14,526 nucleotides of DNA from Ruminococcaceae bacterium UBA5413 (lineage in GTDB: Bacteria > Bacillota > Clostridia > Oscillospirales > Acutalibacteraceae): the NCBI GenBank assembly GCA_002409585.1, contig DHNP01000011.1, positions 1-14,526 of the forward strand, given 5' to 3'. The position numbers and the translations under genes were made by a program. The notes below the pieces were generated by a model that was not told where the DNA came from, ran no database searches, and saw only the letters and a program-made list of their open reading frames with translations. Shown one piece after another: positions 7,008 to 13,493 of this stretch; the first letter of the stretch is position 1, and each line of letters begins with the position of its first letter.

Positions 7008-7106
7008 GATTTTTTATAACTATTTTTCCAATCAAATATAATTACTGGATGAGGTTCCACATATGCTCATTTTTTGCGCGGTTTCAAAGGGGGAAGCTCC
7101 ATGGGG

Positions 7107-8702
7107 CTACCTGTCCCATTTTTCGCAAAGCAAATCTATCTGGCCGGCGAACTTAGCGAGGTCTTTGTTGGCTCCGCCCTCATTATGCTGTATAACAAGC
7201 AGAAGGCGCCTGCCCGCCTCCTGCAGGCGTACGAAAGCCGACGAACGCCGCTGCGCCGATTTTTTCAGTCTGCGCCTGTAAGGCACGCCTTCGTCTATCA
7301 CCTTGTTGCTTTCCATGTCGAAAGCCGCGCAAAACTCAGGCGCGTAAGCGCTGTAGCCGAGCTTGTCAAGGTCATATGTAAAGCCCTCGCATATGTCATG
7401 CTCGCCGTGTACCACGAAGACACGGCGCGGCGGCTGAGTAAAAGAAGATATCCACTTTAAAAGGCCTTTCCTGTCGGCATGGCCGGAAAGCGCCTTAAAG
7501 TTGTATATTTTGGCCTGTACTTTTATTTCCTCACCGAAAAGCTTAACCTCTTTCACGCCGTCAACAAGCATGCGCCCCAGCGTCCCCTCCGCCTGGTACC
7601 CTACGAAGACAACGGCGCACTCGCCGCGCCACAGGTTATGCTTAAGGTGGTGGCGTATCCGCCCGGCTTCGCACATGCCGCTTGATGAGATGATTACTTT
7701 CGGCGACACGCCGCTGTTAAGCGCCATGGATTCCTCGACGCTCTCGCATATATGCAGGTTTGAAAAGTCTATCGGCCTGAAGCCGTTTTTGATGACGCGC
7801 ACCGTTTCTTCGTCCGCGTAGCCGTCAAGCCTTCCGGCGTATATCTGCGTCGCCTTTGCTGCAAGCGGGCTGTCGACGTAAACGGGGAAGTCCGGCATGC
7901 TTTTCACAAGCCCCCGTTCTTTCATTTCCCTTATGAAGTAAAGTATCTCCTGCGTACGCCCGACCGCGAAGCTCGGTATGACTACATTTCCTCCTGCCGC
8001 GAGCGTTTCGTCGAAAACCTTCGCGAGCTGCGGAACGTAATTGGCTATAGGGTCATGCTCCCTGTTGCCGTACGTTGATTCCATTACGACGTAGTCTGCT
8101 TCTTTTATGTACTGCGGGTCGCGTATTATCGGCTGGTTAAGGTTGCCTATGTCGCCCGAAAAGACGATTTTCTGCGTTTTGCCCTTTTCTGTTATCCACA
8201 TCTCAACCGATGCCGAACCGAGCAGGTGCCCCGCGTCAACCATGCGGAACTCTATCCCGCCGCAAACGCTGTTCTTCTCGCCGTAAACGCACGGTACAAG
8301 CAGCGGCAGGGTTTTCTGCGCATCCTCAACCGTATAAAGCGGCTCAACTTTTGCGCGGCCGGCCCTTTCGCCTTTACGGTTTGCGTAAACGGCGTCCATT
8401 TCCTGTATATGCGCGCTGTCAAGCAGCATAATGGACAAAAGGTCGCACGTTGCCCCTGTAGCGTAGATTTTACCCTTGAAGCCTTCCTTTACAAGCTGCG
8501 GCAGCCGGCCGCTGTGGTCTATATGCGCGTGCGTAACTATAACGCAGTCAATCTTCGAGGCATCAAACGGAAAAGTTTCGTTGTTCTCGTCACCGTCACC
8601 CTGATGCAGCCCGCAGTCAACAAGTATTTTTTTGCCGCAGGCAACGACACAGTGGCAGCTGCCGGTCACTTCTTTATCGGCTCCGTAAAAAGCAAGCTGC
8701 AT
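7107..8702 (-). CDS. Beta-CASP metallo-beta-lactamase fold ribonuclease-like protein
   Basis: A 531-residue member of the MBL-fold RNA-processing family (related to CPSF73/archaeal CPSF-like nucleases, distinct from RNase J). Seen: THAHIDHSG (57-65) supplying the HxHxDH zinc ligands, DAGHLLGSA (156-164) with His159, SGDIGN (182-187) with Asp184, MESTYG (207-212) as beta-CASP motif A, an inserted beta-CASP domain (about 215-400), SGHAD (406-410) with motif B His408, and VHGEHD (431-436) with motif C His432. All catalytic metal ligands are present, so it should be an active cytosolic nuclease; the RNA substrate is unknown. After about residue 475 a basic, helical tail (RRRLKKSAQRRSS...) of some 55 residues extends past the usual end. 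ATG at 8702 follows GGGGGTTAAGAA. It lies upstream of the HD-GYP gene on the same strand with 157 bases to that gene's likely start. Confidence 0.9.
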   Translation of the reverse strand: MQLAFYGADKEVTGSCHCVVACGKKILVDCGLHQGDGDENNETFPFDASKIDCVIVTHAHIDHSGRLPQLVKEGFKGKIYATGATCDLLSIMLLDSAHIQEMDAVYANRKGERAGRAKVEPLYTVEDAQKTLPLLVPCVYGEKNSVCGGIEFRMVDAGHLLGSASVEMWITEKGKTQKIVFSGDIGNLNQPIIRDPQYIKEADYVVMESTYGNREHDPIANYVPQLAKVFDETLAAGGNVVIPSFAVGRTQEILYFIREMKERGLVKSMPDFPVYVDSPLAAKATQIYAGRLDGYADEETVRVIKNGFRPIDFSNLHICESVEESMALNSGVSPKVIISSSGMCEAGRIRHHLKHNLWRGECAVVFVGYQAEGTLGRMLVDGVKEVKLFGEEIKVQAKIYNFKALSGHADRKGLLKWISSFTQPPRRVFVVHGEHDICEGFTYDLDKLGYSAYAPEFCAAFDMESNKVIDEGVPYRRRLKKSAQRRSSAFVRLQEAGRRLLLVIQHNEGGANKDLAKFAGQIDLLCEKWDR

Positions 8703-8762
8703 TTCTTAACCCCCCGCATTAAAACTTTATAGAATATTTAATAAACCGCATTTATTATAATA

Positions 8763-8818
8763 AACAAAAAAATAACCTTTTGCAAGGCCAAAATGCAAAC
8801 GGCCGGATATCTCCGGCC
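8763..8818 (-). terminator. Terminator after the amino-acid ABC importer operon
   Basis: On the minus strand GGCCGGA (complement of 8812-8818) pairs with TCCGGCC (complement of 8801-8807) around a 4-base loop, a perfect 7-base-pair stem starting 18 bases after the ATPase stop. A second, weaker stem (TTTGCA against TGCAAA) follows, and then TTATTTTTTTG (complement of 8763-8773). Together they make a credible intrinsic terminator separating the importer from the nuclease gene. Confidence 0.7.
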
Positions 8819-8836
8819 CATGCAGGGACAGCCGGT

Positions 8837-9604
8837 TCAGCCGCCCGCGTTGTACCTTGACAAAAAGGCTTTTGTCCTTTCGCTTTGTGTATTGCCGAAA
8901 AGCTGCTCCGGGGGGCCTTCCTCAACCACCGTGCCGTCGGCCATAAAGACCACCTTGTCTGCCACGCCGCGTGCAAAAGACATCTCGTGCGTAACAACTA
9001 CCATAGTCATGTGCTCTTCGGCAAGGGCGCGTATTACTTCGAGTATCTCGCCCGTAAGCTCCGGGTCAAGGGCGCTCGTAGGCTCGTCGAAAAAAAGGAT
9101 ATCGGGGCTCATGGCAAGCGCGCGCGCTATGGAAACGCGCTGCTGCTGTCCGCCCGAAAGCTGGCACGGGTAAGCGCCGGCTTTGTCAGACAGCTCCATC
9201 TTCTCCAAAAGCCCAATGGCGGTTTTTTCGGCTTCCTCCTTAGTTTTTCCGAGGACGCGGACTGGCGCTTCGGTTATATTCCTTAAAACTGAAAAATGGG
9301 GAAAAAGGTTGAAATTTTGAAAAACAAGGCCTACATGCCGCGATATCCTGCTGCGCGCGGCCTTGTCGGCGTATACGGCGCACCCGGACTCATTGTTCGA
9401 GGCCAGCGTTTCGCCGCAAATCTTTATTTCTCCCGAGTCTATACTTTCAAGCTGTGCCGCGCACCTTAAAAACGTGCTTTTTCCGGAACCTGACGGGCCT
9501 ATGACGGTAAGCACCTCGCCCTTGTCAACGTCTACGGATATACCCTTGAGGACTTCGACGCCTCCGAAACTCTTTTTAATATTATGTGCAGAAAGAATTG
9601 GCAT
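8837..9604 (-). CDS. Polar amino-acid ABC transporter, ATP-binding protein
   Basis: A 255-residue ATPase of the GlnQ/HisP family that powers uptake by the adjacent permease. Motifs: Walker A GPSGSGKST (36-44), Q-loop Gln96 in LVFQNFNLFPH, signature LSGGQQQR (149-156), Walker B ILFFDEP (169-175) with Glu174, D-loop SALD (177-180) and switch His206 in VTHEMSF. A slightly long insertion between the two halves (about 66-88, LASNNESGCAVYADKAA...) carries extra residues before RHVGLVFQ, a feature seen in some members. I chose ATG at 9604, with GGGGGAT upstream and the expected PILSAHNIKKSF N-terminus; an in-frame ATG 66 bases upstream lies inside the permease gene and adds unrelated residues. Last gene of the operon, starting 13 bases after the permease stop. 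Confidence 0.95.
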   Translation of the reverse strand: MPILSAHNIKKSFGGVEVLKGISVDVDKGEVLTVIGPSGSGKSTFLRCAAQLESIDSGEIKICGETLASNNESGCAVYADKAARSRISRHVGLVFQNFNLFPHFSVLRNITEAPVRVLGKTKEEAEKTAIGLLEKMELSDKAGAYPCQLSGGQQQRVSIARALAMSPDILFFDEPTSALDPELTGEILEVIRALAEEHMTMVVVTHEMSFARGVADKVVFMADGTVVEEGPPEQLFGNTQSERTKAFLSRYNAGG

Positions 9605-9617
9605 CACTAAATCCCCC

Positions 9618-10259
9618 TTACCTGTAGTAAGCGTAATGTTTTTCGAGTACCGTGAAGCAGCGCGAAACAACAGCGTTCATTATAAGGTAAAACACGCCCG
9701 CAACCGCAAACGGAACCATGCTTACCGCCGACGACACCCACTCTGACGTAGTCTGCAGCAGCTCCACGACGCCTATGACCTGTGCGAGTGAAGTGTCCTT
9801 CACGAGCGTGATGAATTCGTTGCCCATGGGCGGGAGGATATTTTTTACCACCTGCGGCAGCACTATATGGAAAAACGTCTGCCGCTTCGTAAAGCCGAGC
9901 ACCTGCGCCGCTTCGCGCTGCCCCTGCGGCACAGCCGCTATGCCCCCGCGGAAAATCTCGGCGAAATAAGCCGCATAGTTAAGTATAAAGGCGACTTCCG
10001 CCGAAAGCACCCTTTCAAGCTGTATGCCGAATATTGGCTTTAACCCGTAAAAGATAAACAGCAGCTGAAGCATAAGCGGCGTACCGCGCATTATAAGTAT
10101 ATAAATACGCACGGGTATGTTTACCGCCTTTACCTTTGTCATGCGCCCAAGCGCAACGGCAAGGCCGAGCGGAAGTGAAAAAACGAGCGTAACGAAAAAT
10201 ATACGCAGCGTCATAACCGACGCCTGCAGCATTTGCGCTATAAGTACCGAATAATTCAC
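9618..10259 (-). CDS. Polar amino-acid ABC transporter, permease protein
   Basis: A 213-residue inner-membrane permease of the HisM/GlnP type with about five membrane segments (roughly 15-38, 50-72, 86-105, 135-165 and 180-200). RGTPLMLQLLFIFYG (58-72) is the conserved early motif, and REAAQVLGFTKRQTF (115-129) is the EAA loop that docks on the ATPase. The start is GTG with AGGGGG about 10 bases upstream; the ATG just ahead (complement of 10265-10267) is out of frame and runs ATG-GCG-TGA, so it cannot be the start. The ATPase gene follows 13 bases after the stop and the binding-protein gene precedes it by 64 bases. One permease gene is present, so a homodimer is expected. Confidence 0.94.
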   Translation of the reverse strand: MNYSVLIAQMLQASVMTLRIFFVTLVFSLPLGLAVALGRMTKVKAVNIPVRIYILIMRGTPLMLQLLFIFYGLKPIFGIQLERVLSAEVAFILNYAAYFAEIFRGGIAAVPQGQREAAQVLGFTKRQTFFHIVLPQVVKNILPPMGNEFITLVKDTSLAQVIGVVELLQTTSEWVSSAVSMVPFAVAGVFYLIMNAVVSRCFTVLEKHYAYYR

Positions 10260-10286
10260 GCCATGCGGTCCCCCTAAGTTTTATAC

Positions 10287-10303
10287 TCCGCCGCAGGGGC
10301 GGA
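10287..10303 (-). promoter_or_regulatory. Stem-loop between the binding-protein and permease genes
   Basis: TCCGCC and GGCGGA form a perfect 6-base-pair stem around a 5-base loop in the 64-base gap. There is no T-run after it, so it is more likely an mRNA processing or stability element, of the kind that lets binding protein be made in excess over permease, than a terminator. The role is inference from position. Confidence 0.45.
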
Positions 10304-10323
10304 ACTTCTGCCGTAATAAAAGG

Positions 10324-11178
10324 CTACTTGCCAACCGTTATAACGTTTTTATCAAACCACTTTTGGGATATTTTCGCGGCTGAGCCGTCTTTCGCCATTT
10401 CCTCCAAGGCCGTGTTAATCTTATCCCTCAGCGCCTTATCCTGTTTTCTGAACGCGACGGCATATTTTTCAGCGGCAAGCGAAACGTCGCCTTTGCCGTC
10501 ACTGAGCACCTCGTACGCGCCGGGATTCTTTGTAAGGTAGTACCTTGCAACGACTTCGTCTATAGCTATGGCGTCTATAGTACCGTTCTGCATTTCCATA
10601 ACGGCCTTGCTGTAGTCGTCGATTTTAACGACATTTTTCAGTGATTTCTTAAATTCCGCCATTTTGCTGCTGTTTAAAGCGGTTTCGGCGGAAGAGTCCG
10701 TCTGCACGCCTATTACTTTTCCCGCGAGGCTGTCAAGGCCTTTGTAGCCTGAGCCTGACTTTATGAGTATTATCTGGTTGTTTTTCATGTAAGGCTCGCT
10801 CATGGTAAAGGTTTTTTCACGCTCTTCCGTTATGCTGAAGCCGTTCCAAAGGCAGTCGACGTTGCCGTTGTTGAGTTCTGCCGTCTTGTTGCCCCAGTCA
10901 ATCGGCTGCGTTTTAAGTTTTATGCCAAGCTTTTCGCACGCAGCTCCCGCAAGTTCAACGTCAAAGCCTGTTATCCCGCCGGTTTCAGTGTCTACAAAGC
11001 CCATGGGCGGAAATGACTTGTCAAGGCCGAGCACAAGCGTGCCTGACTCCTTCACCTTTGTCCATGAATCGTCGCTCCCAGCAGCCGAACCGGCTTCTGA
11101 AGCCGCCTGCTGCTTTGCGCAACCCGCAAAAGAAACGGCAAGCGCCGCCGCGGCTAAAACCGCAATTATTTTTTTCAT
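10324..11178 (-). CDS. Polar amino-acid ABC transporter, substrate-binding lipoprotein
   Basis: A 284-residue family 3 solute-binding protein that captures an amino acid outside the membrane and delivers it to the permease. Residues 1-19 are a signal peptide and FAGC (17-20) the lipobox, so Cys20 is the anchor, as expected for a Gram-positive-type cell. An Ala/Ser/Gly linker follows to about 36. Typical sites: FPPMGF (56-61), GFDVELA (71-77) and WNGFSITEEREKTFTMSEPY (111-130), where Arg120 is in the place of the carboxylate-binding arginine. Substrate cannot be read safely; the overall type suggests a polar amino acid such as glutamine, arginine or cystine. ATG at 11178 has GGAG about 11 bases upstream. 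First gene of the three-gene importer operon, with a leader of about 90 bases holding two stem-loops. Confidence 0.93.
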   Translation of the reverse strand: MKKIIAVLAAAALAVSFAGCAKQQAASEAGSAAGSDDSWTKVKESGTLVLGLDKSFPPMGFVDTETGGITGFDVELAGAACEKLGIKLKTQPIDWGNKTAELNNGNVDCLWNGFSITEEREKTFTMSEPYMKNNQIILIKSGSGYKGLDSLAGKVIGVQTDSSAETALNSSKMAEFKKSLKNVVKIDDYSKAVMEMQNGTIDAIAIDEVVARYYLTKNPGAYEVLSDGKGDVSLAAEKYAVAFRKQDKALRDKINTALEEMAKDGSAAKISQKWFDKNVITVGK

Positions 11179-11219
11179 AATTTTATTACACTCCGCATCA
11201 ATATACTATACTGGATACT

Positions 11220-11268
11220 GGCGCGACCGGCGCGCCGTAATTTTCAGCGGCCAAAAACAAAAGCCGCT
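11220..11268 (-). promoter_or_regulatory. Tandem stem-loops at the 5' end of the importer mRNA
   Basis: On the minus strand AGCGGC and GCCGCT (complement of 11263-11268 and 11246-11251) pair around an 11-base U-rich loop. Next, GGCGCG and CGCGCC (complement of 11231-11236 and 11220-11225) pair around CCGGT. With the promoter proposed here the first stem would begin within a base or two of the transcript start. Likely a stability or structured-leader element; I see no T-box, SAM, lysine or glycine riboswitch signature. Confidence 0.5.
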
Positions 11269-11273
11269 TATAT

Positions 11274-11302
11274 ATTTTATCTTATTAGCACAGTAAAGTA
11301 AA
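11274..11302 (-). promoter_or_regulatory. Promoter of the amino-acid importer operon
   Basis: On the minus strand TTTACT (complement of 11297-11302) and TAAAAT (complement of 11274-11279) are separated by 17 bases, matching the housekeeping consensus at 4 of 6 and 5 of 6 positions. The expected start near 11267 leaves a leader of about 90 bases. Confidence 0.5.
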
Positions 11303-11413
11303 TAGGTTATTGGAATTTCACGTTATTTATTTCACGTACGGAAGATGCTTTGCGCCGTGTTTATGAAAATACTGTTAAATGAAAATCATATTCACGCGCG
11401 GAATAATTATTAT

Positions 11414-11442
11414 TTGATAATTTTATATAATGGCAATATAAT
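11414..11442 (+). promoter_or_regulatory. Near-consensus housekeeping promoter of the pspA operon
   Basis: TTGATA (11414-11419), a 17-base spacer, and a perfect TATAAT (11437-11442). Transcription should begin near 11449, about 60 bases before the pspA ATG. This is the best promoter match in the window and is of sigma-A type rather than the SigW type that drives the Bacillus counterpart. Confidence 0.8.
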
Positions 11443-11509
11443 ATTTACATACAATACTTCACACGGCGCCGATAGCAGGCGGTATGATTATTAAAAAGGA
11501 GAGTTTGCA

Positions 11510-12193
11510 ATGGGTGTTTTAAAAAGGTTCGGGGATATCATGTCCGCAAACATAAACGCGCTTCTCGATAAGGCGGAGGATCCGGCCAAAATGGTCGACC
11601 AGTACCTGCGCGAACTTGAAAGCGACCTCGGCAATGTAAAGGCCGAAACAGCCTCTGTCATGGCAGACGAACAGGCTGCTAAAAGGGCCTTGGACGAATG
11701 CAGCGGCGAAATAGAAAAAATGCAGGGTTACGCGGAAAAGGCACTGCGCGCCGGAAACGAGGGCGACGCAAAAATATTCCTTGAAAAGAAAATCCAGCTT
11801 ACAAACAAGCTCGGCGGCCTGCAGGCGGCTTACGCCTCGGCAAAGGCAAACTCACAGAAGATGCGCCAAATGCACGACAAGCTCGTGAAAGATATAGCAG
11901 ACCTCAATGCGCGCCGCGACGTAATAAAGACAAAAATGCAGGTTGCAAAGGCGCAGCAGAAAATAAATAACATCGGTTCGTCCGTCGGCGATGCGCAAAG
12001 CAGCATGTCAGCCTTTGAGCGCATGGAAGCCAAGGCTGACAAAATGCTCGACGAGGCAAACGCCATGCAGGAGCTTAACGCCCCCGCCCGCGACAGCGTA
12101 AAAGACCTTGAGGCAAAGTACGGCGGCACGGCGCAAAGCAGCCCGTCAGCGGACGATGAGCTGGCCGCGCTTAAAAGCAAACTCGGCCTGTAA
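11510..12193 (+). CDS. pspA: Phage shock protein A (PspA/IM30/Vipp1 family)
   Basis: A 227-residue ESCRT-III-like membrane-remodelling protein that assembles on the inner face of the cytoplasmic membrane to stabilise it under stress. It opens with an amphipathic membrane-binding helix (GVLKRFGDIMSANINALLDK), then AEDPAKMVDQYLRELESDL (22-40), the hallmark of the family, and continues as a long coiled coil to about residue 190, closing with a short acidic end DDELAALKSKLGL. Start ATG at 11510 follows AAGGAGAG. It is first in an operon with a zinc-ribbon membrane protein and an SPFH protein, the same order as B. subtilis ydjF, ydjG and ydjI. The gap to the next gene holds a 5-base-pair stem (GCCGC and GCGGC, 12201-12214). 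Regulation by the strong promoter upstream is probable. Confidence 0.95.
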   Translation: MGVLKRFGDIMSANINALLDKAEDPAKMVDQYLRELESDLGNVKAETASVMADEQAAKRALDECSGEIEKMQGYAEKALRAGNEGDAKIFLEKKIQLTNKLGGLQAAYASAKANSQKMRQMHDKLVKDIADLNARRDVIKTKMQVAKAQQKINNIGSSVGDAQSSMSAFERMEAKADKMLDEANAMQELNAPARDSVKDLEAKYGGTAQSSPSADDELAALKSKLGL

Positions 12194-12236
12194 ACGCGCC
12201 GCCGCCAAAGCGGCCGTGTAACAAGGTGGTTTTTTA

Positions 12237-13493
12237 ATGGATGAAAATGTTTACCACTGCGCCTCCTGCGGCGGCATAATGGAGTTTGACGCCGTTTCGC
12301 AGACTTTAAAATGCCCTAACTGCGGCAATGAAATAAAAATAGAAAAGGATGCGTCCCCTATAACAGAGCATCCGCTCACAATAGACGACAAGCGTAAAAT
12401 AAAGCCCGCCGATAAAAAATCGACTACTATGGTGTGCAGCGGATGCGGCGCTCACATTGAAGTAGGGCCTAACGATACCGCGGCCAAGTGCCCTTACTGC
12501 GGCTCAAACTACGTGCTTGCGGAAAAGCAGGAGGAAACGCTCCTGCCTGACGGCGTAGTGCCCTTTAAAATCGACAGGAAAAGCCTTGGTGAAAAATTCT
12601 GCCAATGGATAAAGCACCGCTGGTTTGCGCCTAACGAGCTTAAAAACCTGTACCAACGCGGAAAATTCCAGGGGATTTACGCCCCGTACTGGACTTTTGA
12701 CGCAAAATGCGAGTGCGATTACACGGCGCAGGGCGGCCGCGACCGCACGGAGCACTACCGCGACGCCGAAGGGCATGACCAGACGCGCATAGTCACCGAC
12801 TGGTTTTACGTAAGCGGGCATATAAGCAATTTTTTTGACGACATAACGGAGCCTGCCTCCACAAGGTTTAAAAAAGGGCTGTTTAAAGGCGTTGAACCGT
12901 TCGACTACACACAGCTTGAGGCTTACTCGCCTGAATACATATCCGGTTATTTATCGGAAAATTACAGCGTCGGCCTTGACGACGGGCACAATGACGCCGT
13001 TGAGGAAATGCGGCGGCAGCTTGCCGAGCTGGCTTCAGGGCAGGTGCTTTCAAGGTACGACAGGGTGCGCGGCGTCGCAATACGCCCATATTTTTACGAT
13101 GAAACATACAAATACCTGCTCCTGCCCGTTTATTCGACGTCATACTCATATAAAAACAAATCATACACGGTGGTTATAAACGGCCAGACCGGAAGGCTCA
13201 AAGGCGAGTACCCCAAAAGCCCCGCCAAAATCGCGGCGGCCGTCCTGCTGTGCATACTTATAATAGCCGGCATATGCTTAGCCGCAAACGCGGGCCGCGG
13301 CAGGACGCGCGAAGATGCCGCGGCATACGGCAGCTCATACGTCCTTTACTCAGCCGCGGAATCTTACGGACCGCCGTACACCATTTGCCGCCGCGCAGCG
13401 TCAGCCGGAACCGGAAAAGGAAAAGAAGCGCTCCAATGCGCCGGTATTGGGCAAAAAATCAGGGAGGGCAACAATAATGGGTCTGTTTTCTAA
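12237..13493 (+). CDS. Membrane protein with two N-terminal zinc ribbons (YdjG-like)
   Basis: A 418-residue protein of the type often mislabelled as a PriA-like helicase. Two zinc ribbons are present: Cys8, Cys11, Cys26, Cys29 and Cys67, Cys70, Cys85, Cys88, each CxxC pairs. A mixed soluble domain follows (about 100-325, with IYAPYWTFDA at 147-156), then one membrane segment (331-350, KIAAAVLLCILIIAGICLAA) near the C-terminus. Position between pspA and an SPFH gene matches B. subtilis YdjG, thought to act with PspA at stressed membranes. ATG at 12237 follows AAGGTGG. The tail after about residue 381 is odd: ICRRAASAGTGKGKEALQC lacks the low-complexity character of the preceding Tyr/Ser-rich stretch, and another frame reads more naturally there, so an indel near 13380 is possible. 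The stop overlaps the next gene by 17 bases. Confidence 0.82.
   Translation: MDENVYHCASCGGIMEFDAVSQTLKCPNCGNEIKIEKDASPITEHPLTIDDKRKIKPADKKSTTMVCSGCGAHIEVGPNDTAAKCPYCGSNYVLAEKQEETLLPDGVVPFKIDRKSLGEKFCQWIKHRWFAPNELKNLYQRGKFQGIYAPYWTFDAKCECDYTAQGGRDRTEHYRDAEGHDQTRIVTDWFYVSGHISNFFDDITEPASTRFKKGLFKGVEPFDYTQLEAYSPEYISGYLSENYSVGLDDGHNDAVEEMRRQLAELASGQVLSRYDRVRGVAIRPYFYDETYKYLLLPVYSTSYSYKNKSYTVVINGQTGRLKGEYPKSPAKIAAAVLLCILIIAGICLAANAGRGRTREDAAAYGSSYVLYSAAESYGPPYTICRRAASAGTGKGKEALQCAGIGQKIREGNNNGSVF

Larger units (their letters stand above)
11179..11509. other. Divergent regulatory region between the importer operon and the pspA operon
   Basis: These 331 bases hold no gene. They contain a promoter for each direction (11274-11302 minus, 11414-11442 plus), two stem-loops in the importer leader (11220-11268), two TTTCACGT copies 14 bases apart (11316-11323 and 11330-11337) with a related TTCACG at 11391-11396, and a 9-base inverted pair (GCGCCGTGT at 11352-11360, ACACGGCGC at 11461-11469) that brackets the pspA promoter. 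The last two are possible regulator sites only. Confidence 0.6.

Noticed and set aside
8226..8732. Long plus-strand open frame opposite the beta-CASP nuclease gene
   Set aside because: It lies antisense to a gene with complete family motifs, has no ribosome binding site and resembles no family; it is a by-product of the codon usage on the other strand.
11179..11300. A T-box or amino-acid riboswitch ahead of the importer
   Set aside because: No T-box consensus, no terminator/antiterminator pair and no known aptamer core was visible; only two simple stem-loops.
11484..11522. A 12-codon frame overlapping the pspA start
   Set aside because: There is no ribosome binding site ahead of its ATG, and the pspA ATG has a good one of its own.
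13315..13476. Earlier start for the SPFH gene at ATG 13315
   Set aside because: The ATG at 13477 has a strong ribosome binding site and gives the conserved N-terminus; the upstream stretch more likely belongs to the tail question of the preceding gene.
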